Source: BS750m-G4 sp964472195 (lineage in GTDB: Bacteria; Bacteroidota; Ignavibacteria; Tepidaquicellales; Tepidaquicellaceae). From it: DNA of 33,586 bases. The DNA is taken from the NCBI GenBank assembly GCA_964472195.1, contig CAYYJH010000023.1, forward strand, positions 1 through 33,586, given 5' to 3'. A program made the position numbers and the translations under genes. Positions 1 through 8,306 of the stretch are shown here, piece after piece (the first letter of the stretch is position 1; each line of letters opens with the position of its first letter). The notes below the pieces were generated by a model. It saw only the letters and a program-made list of their open reading frames with translations, searched no databases and was not told where the DNA came from.

Positions 1-1562
1 GGAATTACAAGCAGTGCCATAAAAGACAATGTCATAAACGGTGCGTGGAGTTTGCTACCCAAATCTTTTGCAAGTTTGTCAATCCTGGAATAACTTTCGG
101 CAACTTTGTATCCGTCTTCATTTGTCATAATGCCTGCAATTGGTAATGGCAGGATCTCTTTATTATCGTTGTAGACTACTGATATCCCACCTTTATGCTC
201 TATGATTTCATTAACTGCTTCGCATATATCTTCATCATTCACCCCGACCGCTACTATATTATGTGAATCATGTGCTACACATGAAGCAATAGCACCTCTC
301 TTAAGTCCAAAATTCTTTATAAATGCAACTGCTGGTTTTTCATCTTTATAACGGTTCACTACAGCCAACTTGAGTAAATCATTCTCAACATCGGAAACTA
401 TCGAACTATATATTCTTTTAGAAAGTAAACTTAATTCATTCGTTATTAGCTGTCCGTCAAGAGCTTCTATCACACGAATTTTATCTCCATCACAATTTAC
501 AATAAAATCATCCGGCACTTTTTTCCCAGCATGAAAGTTATTCACTACTTCAGCATCAACACTCGATATTAATGTATTTCCGTTTTCCGCAACAAGCTGT
601 CCGTTTATATACGTTTGCTTTACGTTAAAGTCAGTAAGATTATCAACAACAATAAAATCCGCAGAATCACCTTCTCTAAGAAGACCAACATCAAGTTTAT
701 AATGCTCGACAGGATTCACACATGCGCATTTTAATACATCGAACAAGTCATAGCCATACTTAATAGAACGTTTTACTACTTCATTAATATGACTTACAGT
801 GAGATCATTTGGATGTTTATCGTCACTACAAAACATTATCATGTCTGTATAATCGGGAATTAAAGTATGTAAAGTTTCATAATTCTTTGCAGCTGAACCC
901 TCCCGGATCAAGATCTTCATTCCGTACTTTAGCTTATCGAGAGCTTCATCGAGCATATAACATTCGTGGTCTGTTGTTATTCCGGCAGAGATATATTTCT
1001 TAGCATCTTCACCTGTTAATCCCGGAGCATGTCCATCAATGGGTTTTCCAAATTCCTTCGCAATAGCAATCTTTTCCATTACCAAGGGATCATCATTCAA
1101 AACACCAGGGAAGTTCATCATCTCGCTCATATAATGTAAACCGTCCTTATTTAATAACTCCTTTATGTCATCAGCAGTAATCTCTGCCCCAGCAGTTTCA
1201 AATATTGTAGCAGGAACACAAGAGGACGCCCCAAAATAAAATTTAAAAGGTACTCTTTTCCCATTTTCAATCATATAACGGATTCCATCAATCCCTAAGA
1301 CATTCGCAATCTCATGCGGGTCGGATACAGTTGCTACGGTTCCGTGGACAACTGCAAGTCTTGCAAACTCCGATGGTATGAGCATCGAACTTTCAATATG
1401 TACATGAGAATCTATAAATCCAGGGAGAATGTACTGCTCGCTTTTTTGTTTTCTCTCGGTTATTTTTTCGATCTTTCCGTTTGAGACTCCTATTGTTCCC
1501 GAAAAAATCCTTTTGTTAATAACATCAACTATGTTTCCCGATAATTTAAAACTGTTTTCCAT
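1..1562 (-). CDS. ade: Adenine deaminase (3' end cut by the window edge)
   Basis: Deaminates adenine to hypoxanthine and ammonia in purine salvage. Translating the minus strand from the ATG at 1562-1560 gives about 520 residues that run off the left edge without a stop. The N-terminal amidohydrolase metal motif PGFIDSHVHIESSM is clear, followed by VSDPHEIANVLG, DGHAPGL and CSDDKHPNDL. The C-terminal adenine-deaminase domain shows VAHDSHNIVAVGVND and LPLPIAGIMTNEDG. The last visible residues (PFMTLSFMALLVIP) lie near the normal end of the family, so probably only about 20 residues are missing. It is the last visible gene of the long minus-strand run, 168 bases after the YARHG lipoprotein gene, and has no obvious functional link to the oxidase genes. 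The assignment is firm. Confidence 0.95.
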   Translation of the reverse strand, partial: MENSFKLSGNIVDVINKRIFSGTIGVSNGKIEKITERKQKSEQYILPGFIDSHVHIESSMLIPSEFARLAVVHGTVATVSDPHEIANVLGIDGIRYMIENGKRVPFKFYFGASSCVPATIFETAGAEITADDIKELLNKDGLHYMSEMMNFPGVLNDDPLVMEKIAIAKEFGKPIDGHAPGLTGEDAKKYISAGITTDHECYMLDEALDKLKYGMKILIREGSAAKNYETLHTLIPDYTDMIMFCSDDKHPNDLTVSHINEVVKRSIKYGYDLFDVLKCACVNPVEHYKLDVGLLREGDSADFIVVDNLTDFNVKQTYINGQLVAENGNTLISSVDAEVVNNFHAGKKVPDDFIVNCDGDKIRVIEALDGQLITNELSLLSKRIYSSIVSDVENDLLKLAVVNRYKDEKPAVAFIKNFGLKRGAIASCVAHDSHNIVAVGVNDEDICEAVNEIIEHKGGISVVYNDNKEILPLPIAGIMTNEDGYKVAESYSRIDKLAKDLGSKLHAPFMTLSFMALLVI

Positions 1563-1614
1563 TAGAATATTTTGTATTATATTTTACAACTATTATATTT
1601 CTATAAATAGTCCC

Positions 1615-1680
1615 GCCACAAAGTCACCAAGACACAAAAAATAATATTAATTACATTTAAAACCTTTGTCCCTTTGTGGC
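1615..1680. repeat. Imperfect inverted repeat of the CCACAAAG type
   Basis: The arms GCCACAAAG (1615-1623) and CTTTGTGGC (1672-1680) are perfect inverted copies. Pairing continues imperfectly inward (about 14 of 17 bases), with an AT-rich centre. It lies in the 168-base gap between the lipoprotein and adenine deaminase genes. The phrase CCACAAAG-CAC-AAG-CAC resembles dispersed intergenic repeats that I recall from many environmental genomes, but only one copy is seen here. It could also form a transcript hairpin, though no T-run follows on either strand. Confidence 0.5.
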
Positions 1681-1730
1681 AAAAATTAATTGGAGATTAT
1701 TCGTTCTGTTTTATTTGTTGTTGTATTCTT

Positions 1731-2294
1731 CTATTCAAATTTTTTGATGTATGCTATATTCGATTTTTCTATAGATGTTAGCATGTGAGTCACATTGTTA
1801 TAAACAGGATTATACCAACTCTGGTTATTAAAGTAATTTCTCATTTCCCTGGTCTGGAATATAAATCCATGCCTGGCATAAATCTCATTCCGCATGATTT
1901 TCAATTGCCATCTGGATTTGTTTCTTAGATCATTAGAAGTAATGTATCTCGTAGAAGCCTCCGGATATAATCCGGGTTGATAATTTGAATAATCTTTTTC
2001 AATCCTTCTCTTGTTAGTTCTGGGGCGGTTATCTCTATTTTTTTCTTCTTCTCTTTCGACATATTCCCTTCGAGAAGAAAAATCCTCATCCTCATTGTTT
2101 AGTCTTTTCTCCTTCTCGGTCATCAATTGTTCCTCTCTATCTTTCTTTTCCTCCAGGGCAAGCTCTCTCTCTTTTAATTCTAACTCCTTTTTCTTAAGCT
2201 CATCTGATGTATCCTTTTTATCTTTGTTTAATAATCCACAAGCAAATATCGACATTGCTACGAATAGTGCTGTTAGAAATTTCATGACTTTCAT
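1731..2294 (-). CDS. YARHG-domain lipoprotein
   Basis: A 187-residue probable lipoprotein. The N-terminus has a hydrophobic signal followed by a lipobox-like SIFAC with Cys19 as the likely lipidated residue. Residues about 30-100 are extremely rich in Glu, Lys and Arg and should form a coiled coil or charged helix. The C-terminal domain (about 120-187) carries YARHG at 139-143 followed by FIF, and a conserved-looking SWYNP at 159-163, matching the YARHG extracellular domain family. That family's function is unknown; it occurs in surface and peptidoglycan-associated proteins. The gene follows the SafE-type gene by 41 bases and could be the tail of the cbb3 transcript. Domain identity is confident; role is unknown. 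Confidence 0.8.
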   Translation of the reverse strand: MKVMKFLTALFVAMSIFACGLLNKDKKDTSDELKKKELELKERELALEEKKDREEQLMTEKEKRLNNEDEDFSSRREYVEREEEKNRDNRPRTNKRRIEKDYSNYQPGLYPEASTRYITSNDLRNKSRWQLKIMRNEIYARHGFIFQTREMRNYFNNQSWYNPVYNNVTHMLTSIEKSNIAYIKKFE

Positions 2295-2335
2295 AATTTA
2301 TCATTTGAAATTATCAAAAGTGTTTTAATTTAATT

Positions 2336-3046
2336 TTAATGGTGATGCATTCGCATATTCTGCTCGGTGTTACTTTTCACAAGTTTTGGACTCAAATACG
2401 GAATACCCAAATTTAAACCTCTCAGGATAAAAATAATAGCCAGTATTGAAGCTAACACCGGTATGAAACGTGAAATTTTTTGTCTTAGCTTTATGGATAC
2501 AAAATTTCCTGCTACCGACACACCAAACATAATGGGTATAGTACCCGCACCAAACAAAGTCATAAACATAATTCCATTTATAAGGCTACCTGTTGCAATC
2601 GCTCCAGCAATTCCTATATACACAAAACCACACGGTAAGAACCCATTAACAATACCGATAAGAAAAAGAGAACCTTGAGAATTCTTCTTAAATAATTTCC
2701 TAAAATAATTTTTTAATCTTGATGTTAACAATGAAAACTGGAGCTTATCGATAAATTCTTGTTTAGTTTTAGAGGGTAACAATACTGCTAACAAAATCAC
2801 TGCTCCCAAAGATATTGAAGCCCACTGTTGAAAGCCTGCTAAAGAAATACCACTGCCAAGTAACCCAAATACAGCACCCAATAGTGCATAAGTAAGCACC
2901 CTTCCAACATTATATAATAACCTACCCATAATAAAAGTTTCGTTTCCATGTTCACCCAGTGGCAACGCTAATACAATAGGTCCGCACATTCCAATGCAAT
3001 GAAAACTACCGAGCAAACCAATAACAAATGCGGTCCACAATTCCAT
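2336..3046 (-). CDS. SafE/TauE-type (DsbD-like) membrane protein of the cbb3 locus
   Basis: A 236-residue polytopic membrane protein of the COG2836 sulfite exporter/cytochrome-biogenesis transmembrane family that accompanies ccoGH in many genomes. The signature FHCIGMCGP near the N-terminus holds Cys17 and Cys21, and a second half-repeat has NGFLPCG with Cys139, the paired-cysteine arrangement of DsbD-like transporters. About six membrane segments are visible. The protein ends in MRMHHH, a possible metal-binding tail. It lies 41 bases after ccoH. Its position suggests a role in copper or thiol handling during oxidase assembly. That role is inferred from context, and the substrate cannot be read from sequence. 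Confidence 0.85.
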   Translation of the reverse strand: MELWTAFVIGLLGSFHCIGMCGPIVLALPLGEHGNETFIMGRLLYNVGRVLTYALLGAVFGLLGSGISLAGFQQWASISLGAVILLAVLLPSKTKQEFIDKLQFSLLTSRLKNYFRKLFKKNSQGSLFLIGIVNGFLPCGFVYIGIAGAIATGSLINGIMFMTLFGAGTIPIMFGVSVAGNFVSIKLRQKISRFIPVLASILAIIFILRGLNLGIPYLSPKLVKSNTEQNMRMHHH

Positions 3047-3087
3047 ATAAACGTGATTATGTGTTAATGAGAAAGAGACTTCATAAT

Positions 3088-3531
3088 TTATTTAAGGTAA
3101 AAATGAGATTCGTCATAATATTCAACACCATTCATTGTCCAATTCAGCTTGATTCTCCAGAATCCTTTATCGAGCTTTGTGATATTAATCGTTTGCTCTC
3201 TTTCCTCATCTAAGTTAAGTGAAAGTTTGAAATCTTTATTCTCGTCAGAAGGTCTGTACAACAAAATATTGCCTTCGATATTTTTAGCATCAATTTCTTT
3301 CGGGAATTTAATTACTAACCCACCATCAATTTGCCGGTACTTTATTTCTTCACTTAGCTTCCTGGTTCTTTTAAGTCTATCAATTTGCTGTTGATATTTT
3401 ATTTCTTCTTCATAATAATTTTCTTTGACGAGAGGTATATCCCTTGTTAAAGAAAAAACCACCATTGCAATAACTATAATCACAAAAGAAATATACAGCA
3501 CAGCAATTCTTATACCCCAACTCATATTCAT
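3088..3531 (-). CDS. ccoH: CcoH/FixH-like cbb3 oxidase assembly protein
   Basis: A 147-residue protein with one N-terminal membrane segment (about residues 6-28) and a periplasmic beta-rich domain. Its features fit FixH: a short cytoplasmic start, SWG near the N-terminus, the segment KENYYEEEIKYQQQID just outside the membrane, and a late YRPSDENKDF/FWRIKLNW region. FixH/CcoH is needed for stable cbb3 oxidase assembly together with CcoI. The gene begins only 3 bases after ccoG ends, so the two are surely co-transcribed. Similarity within this family is low, so the call rests on length, topology, the NYYEEE motif and gene order. Confidence 0.85.
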   Translation of the reverse strand: MNMSWGIRIAVLYISFVIIVIAMVVFSLTRDIPLVKENYYEEEIKYQQQIDRLKRTRKLSEEIKYRQIDGGLVIKFPKEIDAKNIEGNILLYRPSDENKDFKLSLNLDEEREQTINITKLDKGFWRIKLNWTMNGVEYYDESHFYLK

Positions 3532-3534
3532 TAA

Positions 3535-4941
3535 TTATTTACTTTTCTTTTTTGGTGCGAGGAAAGTTGTCTTAAATTCATCAATAAGTCTTTCTCTTGA
3601 AAATATCTGAACTGTTAAAGTTCTGTTCCCAGGTGATATCTTATCTTTCGGTAATATTATAAAGAAGTCTTCCTCATAAACACCTTGTGGTGGAACTACA
3701 ATATCGGTTTTAGTAAGCTTCAACTCAGCTTCTTTCTTATCAAGCTTCAGTATGATAGGAATTTCGTCGAACGTTTTATTCACCAGTTTTATATTGTATA
3801 AGTTACTCAGTTTATTATCCGGTTGTTCTTGATAAATCAACCCGGGTGTTCTTAAAACACTCGCTTCAATATCACTCCGGTTAGCCAGAAGCAATGTGAA
3901 AATTGTAAACAGTACAAACAACAAAACAGTATATATAACAATCCTTGGGGTAAACTTTCTTTTTCCCTTTTCTTTAATACCCCGTAATGAATCATATCTT
4001 ATCAAATTCCTTGGTAAGTCAACTCTATCCATAATATCATTGCAGGCATCTATACATGATGTACAATTTATACATTCCAGTTGTGTACCATTTCGAATAT
4101 CAATACCCGTAGGGCAAACATCAACGCAGAAGTGGCAGTCAATACAATCTCCTCCTGTTCTTTTTTCATCCTTCTTAAATTTTGTCCGATGCTCCCCTCT
4201 TACGAAATCATAAGCAACTACTATTGAATTAGGATCGAGAAGAACACCCTGCAACCTGCCATAAGGACATACAATTATACATACTTGCTCTCTAAATCTT
4301 GCATAAATCCAATAAAATGTCACAGAGAATATGAGTATTGCTATTAATCCGGTTAAATGGTTCGAGGGAGGATCAGTTATGATAATTAACAGCTCATCAA
4401 TACCTATTATGTATGCTAAAAATGTGTTCGAAATGAGAAAAGATATTCCAAAGAAAATAGAGTGCTTTGATAATTTTTTAAATATCTTTCTGCTTGTCCA
4501 AGGAGCTTTATTCAGCATTCTTTGCCTTGGGGCATCGCCTTCGATCCAGTACTCAATTTTCCTGAACACCATTTCCATAAAAACGGTTTGAGGACATATC
4601 CATCCGCAAAATAATCTTCCGTAAACAGCCGTAAAGAGAATAATAAACACCATAAGAATCAGCATTGCTATGCCAAAGAGATGAAAATCATAAGGACCAA
4701 AAGCTAACCCGAACAGTATGAATTTTCTGCTTAAAACATCTAAAAGAACGAATGGATGTCCATTCACTTTAAGAAACGGGGTTACAAAAAGAACAATCAG
4801 TAAAAAAACACTTACTATAGTTCTCGCTGTATAAAACCGACCTTTTTGTTTCCTTGGATATATCCATACTCTCTTTCCTCCTTTACTTACCGTAGAAATC
4901 GAATCTCTAAAAGATTCCACACCACCTGTCTCTGTATCCAT
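3535..4941 (-). CDS. ccoG: CcoG/FixG cytochrome oxidase accessory protein (polyferredoxin-type)
   Basis: A 468-residue membrane iron-sulfur protein. Family members act in copper(II) reduction during cbb3 oxidase biogenesis. After a first membrane segment (about 38-56) there is the FCGWICPQ motif (Cys112, Cys116), further membrane helices, CIIVCPYGRLQG (Cys221, Cys225), and two classical 4Fe-4S clusters with cysteines at 266/269/272/276 and 290/293/296/300. A last helix near 327-350 leads into a C-terminal immunoglobulin-like FixG domain of about 110 residues. Length is typical. It starts 8 bases after ccoP and runs to 3 bases before ccoH, giving a compact ccoP-ccoG-ccoH order. Confidence 0.97.
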   Translation of the reverse strand: MDTETGGVESFRDSISTVSKGGKRVWIYPRKQKGRFYTARTIVSVFLLIVLFVTPFLKVNGHPFVLLDVLSRKFILFGLAFGPYDFHLFGIAMLILMVFIILFTAVYGRLFCGWICPQTVFMEMVFRKIEYWIEGDAPRQRMLNKAPWTSRKIFKKLSKHSIFFGISFLISNTFLAYIIGIDELLIIITDPPSNHLTGLIAILIFSVTFYWIYARFREQVCIIVCPYGRLQGVLLDPNSIVVAYDFVRGEHRTKFKKDEKRTGGDCIDCHFCVDVCPTGIDIRNGTQLECINCTSCIDACNDIMDRVDLPRNLIRYDSLRGIKEKGKRKFTPRIVIYTVLLFVLFTIFTLLLANRSDIEASVLRTPGLIYQEQPDNKLSNLYNIKLVNKTFDEIPIILKLDKKEAELKLTKTDIVVPPQGVYEEDFFIILPKDKISPGNRTLTVQIFSRERLIDEFKTTFLAPKKKSK

Positions 4942-4949
4942 ATATAATA

Positions 4950-5858
4950 TTAATTTTCTTTCTTCGTTTTTGTCGTGTCAATTTTGTTTCCCTCAGGTTT
5001 GATTTCTGATGACTCTGATTCCGTTTGTAGAGAATCTAACTTCTGTCCATCAATTTCAAAAAGTTCACCTTCGGGTTCTTTTGCATTAAGTGGATTTGTT
5101 CCCGCAAATGTTAAAACATAACTTGCAACTTGCTGTATTTGTTTGGGGCTAAGCTGCTGCTGCCAGCTTATCATCCCTTTTTCAGGAATACCGTTTTTAA
5201 TTGTCTTAAAAACATTTACAATCCCGCCCCCGTGTATCCAGTATTTGTCAGTAAGATTCGGTCCAACAATTCCCTCACCGTTATTTCCGTGACAACTTAC
5301 ACAATTTATTGAGAAAACCTTTTTACCTTCTGCAATGTCCGCTTCAGATGTTAATCCTTCTACACTGTTTTCATCGATGAATGCACCTGATTTAATTAAC
5401 TCTTCCCGATGCTGCTGGGCTTGCGTCATCTCTTCGATGTATTCATCCACTTGAGAATTTGATTTTCCTAATGTATGATAATTAATCATGTAAACAATTG
5501 CAAATACTATAGTAGCATAAAAAAGATACATATACCAGGCTGGAGGTGGGTTGTCAAGTTCTTGAATACCATCATAGTCATGATCCATTAACAGCTCTTG
5601 GATATTTTGTTCGACTATTTCTTTTTCGGTTTTCCTTTTTACTTTATCTGCTCTTATTGTTTTTATCTTTCTCTCTCCTTTTTCAAATATCATTAAGGAT
5701 GCAAACAGGACAGCCAATGCGAAAAGAAGAATAAGCAGTATTGTTAATCCATAACTTCCTGTATCGGATTCAGGCTCCATACCAGTCTGCGAGAAGCTTA
5801 ATGCTGTTATTAATAATGTTATAGCATTTAAAGTTAGTAATGAAATTATTTTTTCCAT
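4950..5858 (-). CDS. ccoP: cbb3 oxidase subunit III (CcoP), single-haem form
   Basis: A 302-residue membrane-anchored cytochrome c of the cbb3 oxidase that passes electrons to the catalytic subunit. An N-terminal signal-like helix and a second helix (about 37-58) precede the FixP N-terminal domain: MDHDYDGIQELDNPPPAWY (91-109) and a membrane segment (about 109-127). The C-terminal cytochrome domain has only one haem site, CVSCH (Cys186, Cys189, His190), with Met229 as the likely axial ligand. Classical proteobacterial CcoP carries two haem motifs, so one is absent here. The acidic, Lys-rich tail after residue 255 is probably disordered. It lies between ccoQ and ccoG on the same strand. Confidence 0.95.
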   Translation of the reverse strand: MEKIISLLTLNAITLLITALSFSQTGMEPESDTGSYGLTILLILLFALAVLFASLMIFEKGERKIKTIRADKVKRKTEKEIVEQNIQELLMDHDYDGIQELDNPPPAWYMYLFYATIVFAIVYMINYHTLGKSNSQVDEYIEEMTQAQQHREELIKSGAFIDENSVEGLTSEADIAEGKKVFSINCVSCHGNNGEGIVGPNLTDKYWIHGGGIVNVFKTIKNGIPEKGMISWQQQLSPKQIQQVASYVLTFAGTNPLNAKEPEGELFEIDGQKLDSLQTESESSEIKPEGNKIDTTKTKKEN

Positions 5859-5905
5859 AGATTAAAATCTTTTGAAATTAATATAAAAAAACTTATATCT
5901 TAAAA

Positions 5906-6085
5906 TCATTTGTTACCGCTTTTTTTATTAGATTCCAATGGTAGACCTTTCATCTTTTTTGTATACTTCTTATCAAGTTTAATTATCCATATTATACACA
6001 GTATAAAAAACGTAAAGAACAATATTAGAGAAAATATTGCATATACTTCTATTCCCTCAATGAACTCGAAATAATGCTTGAACAT
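5906..6085 (-). CDS. ccoQ: cbb3 oxidase small subunit CcoQ/FixQ
   Basis: A short 59-residue gene found by translating the gap between ccoNO and ccoP. It starts MFKHYFEFIEGIEVYAIFSL and ends in ESNKKSGNK. One membrane helix (about residues 13-35) is followed by a strongly basic cytoplasmic segment with LDKKYTKKMKGLPLE. This is the pattern of CcoQ, which stabilises the cbb3 complex. Many Bacteroidota-type CcoQ proteins have the same helix, DKKY and LPL(E/D) sequence, as I recall. The ATG lies 6 bases after the ccoNO stop codon, and the stop is 47 bases before ccoP. Position between subunits I/II and III strongly supports the call. Confidence 0.88.
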   Translation of the reverse strand: MFKHYFEFIEGIEVYAIFSLILFFTFFILCIIWIIKLDKKYTKKMKGLPLESNKKSGNK

Positions 6086-6091
6086 AACCTT

Positions 6092-8227
6092 TTATTTTAA
6101 TTTTGTTTCACTGTCTATTTTAATATCTGTTCCTAACCTTTGTAAGTATGCTATCAGTGCAATTATTTCCTTATCAGCCGTGACATCAATTCCCTGCTCT
6201 TGAAGATCCTCTGTAATCTCTTTTGCTTGAGTTTGAAGATTCAACATTGCTTGTTTTTCATACCCTTCTTCATAAGGAACACCAAATTTTCTCATAACAT
6301 TTATTTTCGTTTCCGTATTTGAAATGTTTAACTCCTGCTCTAACAACCATGGATAATTCGGCATGATTGAACCGGGAGATACACTTTCAGGGTTTTCCAT
6401 ATGAAGATAGTGCCAGATATTTGGATATTTTCCTCCTTCCCTGTGAAGATCAGGTCCTGTTCTTTTTGAACCCCAGAGAAACGGATGGTCATATACATAC
6501 TCTCCAGCTTTTGAATACTCTCCATACCTTTCCGTTTCAGACCTGAATGGTCTTACTAATTGTGAATGACAGGCATTACAACCTTCTCTTATATAAATAT
6601 CCCTGCCCTGCAGTTCGAGTGGTGTATATGGTTTCACACTCGAGATAGTCGGAATATTAGATTCAATAAGAAATGTTGGTATGATTTCTACCAGTCCTCC
6701 AATAGCAACAGCTATAAAAGCAAAAATTGTAAATTTTAACGGTTTACTTTCTAACCATCCGTGCTTTAATAATCCTTTTTTCACTGTAACTTTAGATTCC
6801 TTAAGTATTGGAGGGGCTTCTGCTTCTTCGTTCTCTACTAATTTGCCTTGTTTAATTGTCTTCACAATATTATATACCATTGCTATTACTCCCGAAAAAT
6901 ACATAAGACCACCTAATGCTCGCATCATATACATTGGTTTTATTTGAAGAACCGTTTCGAGGAAATTAGGATATTGAAGTAATCCTTCGGGAGTAAACTG
7001 TTTCCACATAAGAGACTGTGTTATCCCGGACCAGTACATAGGGATTGCATAAAAAAGAATTCCTAAGGTACCAACCCAGAAATGGAAGTTAGCTATCTTT
7101 ACCGAAAAAAGCTTTGTCTTGAATAATCTCGGAATAAGCCAGTATAATACTCCAAAAGTAAGGAATCCATTCCATGCAAGAGCTCCGATGTGAACATGCG
7201 AAATTATCCAATCTGTAAAATGGGCAATTGCATTTACGTTTTTCAACGACATCATCGGACCCTCAAATGTTGACATTCCATAAGCAGTAACAGCAACAAC
7301 CATAAATTTTAAAATTGGATCCTGCCTTACTTTATCCCACGCACCTCGCAAGGTTAACAATCCGTTAATCATTCCACCCCATGATGGTGCAATAAGCATT
7401 ATGGAAAAGACCGTTCCCAATGACTGAACCCAATCTGGTAAAGCAGAATATAGTAAGTGGTGAGGTCCCGCCCAAATGTAAATAAAAATCAATGCCCAGA
7501 AGTGTATGATAGATAAACGATAAGAGTAAATAGGTCTATTAGCGGCTTTTGGTAAAAAATAATACATAAGACCTAAATAAGGAGTAGTCAGAAAGAATGC
7601 AACTGCGTTATGACCATACCACCACTGTACTAAAGCATCCTGAACTCCTGCATATATTGGATAACTTTTCAAGAAAGAGACCGGAAGCTCAATAGAATTC
7701 ACGATGTGCAATAATGCTACTGTAATTACGGTTGCGATATAAAACCATATAGCAACATATAAATGACTCTCCCTTCTTTTCGCAATCGTGCCAAACATAT
7801 TAATAGCAAAAATAACCCAAACAACTGCTATCAAAATATCGATGGGCCATTCGAGTTCAGCATATTCTTTGCTTGTTGTAATACCATTTACCAGAGTTAA
7901 TGCTGCACAAACAATAATTATCTGCCATCCCCAAAAATGGAGCTTACTTAACAAATCACTGAACATTCTTGCTTTGCACAATCTTTGAAGGGAATAATAT
8001 AATCCCATAAAGATTGCATTACCCACAAATGCAAAAATAACAGCATTAGTGTGAAGTGGACGAATGCGTCCAAATGTTGTATATTGCAAATCAAAATTAA
8101 GTTGCGGAAATGCAAGCTGCAAAGCCACTAAAAGTCCAACTAGCATACCAACAATACCCCACACTATCGTAGCTACGGCAAAATTCTTTACGATTACATT
8201 GTCGTAACGGAATTTTTCCATTTCCAT
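6092..8227 (-). CDS. ccoNO: Fused cbb3 oxidase subunits I and II (CcoN-CcoO)
   Basis: A 711-residue fusion of the catalytic haem-copper subunit with the mono-haem cytochrome c subunit; it reduces oxygen to water and pumps protons. The CcoN part (about 1-475) has His59 and His346 for low-spin haem b, His206 with His256/His257 for CuB, Tyr250 six residues before the HH pair (the cross-linked tyrosine of cbb3 enzymes), and His344 for the high-spin haem. The CcoO part has a membrane helix near 505-520, the haem motif CNACH (Cys550, Cys553, His554) and Met622 as probable axial ligand. An AGGAG lies about 9 bases before the chosen ATG; a second ATG follows two codons later. All catalytic residues are present. 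Confidence 0.97.
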   Translation of the reverse strand: MEMEKFRYDNVIVKNFAVATIVWGIVGMLVGLLVALQLAFPQLNFDLQYTTFGRIRPLHTNAVIFAFVGNAIFMGLYYSLQRLCKARMFSDLLSKLHFWGWQIIIVCAALTLVNGITTSKEYAELEWPIDILIAVVWVIFAINMFGTIAKRRESHLYVAIWFYIATVITVALLHIVNSIELPVSFLKSYPIYAGVQDALVQWWYGHNAVAFFLTTPYLGLMYYFLPKAANRPIYSYRLSIIHFWALIFIYIWAGPHHLLYSALPDWVQSLGTVFSIMLIAPSWGGMINGLLTLRGAWDKVRQDPILKFMVVAVTAYGMSTFEGPMMSLKNVNAIAHFTDWIISHVHIGALAWNGFLTFGVLYWLIPRLFKTKLFSVKIANFHFWVGTLGILFYAIPMYWSGITQSLMWKQFTPEGLLQYPNFLETVLQIKPMYMMRALGGLMYFSGVIAMVYNIVKTIKQGKLVENEEAEAPPILKESKVTVKKGLLKHGWLESKPLKFTIFAFIAVAIGGLVEIIPTFLIESNIPTISSVKPYTPLELQGRDIYIREGCNACHSQLVRPFRSETERYGEYSKAGEYVYDHPFLWGSKRTGPDLHREGGKYPNIWHYLHMENPESVSPGSIMPNYPWLLEQELNISNTETKINVMRKFGVPYEEGYEKQAMLNLQTQAKEITEDLQEQGIDVTADKEIIALIAYLQRLGTDIKIDSETKLK

Positions 8228-8306
8228 TTTTTAGTTTCTCCTTTTAAAATTTTCCTGAAATACGTTTATTATTACCTATTAATCTTCAATACTCCTTATT
8301 AAAGAA

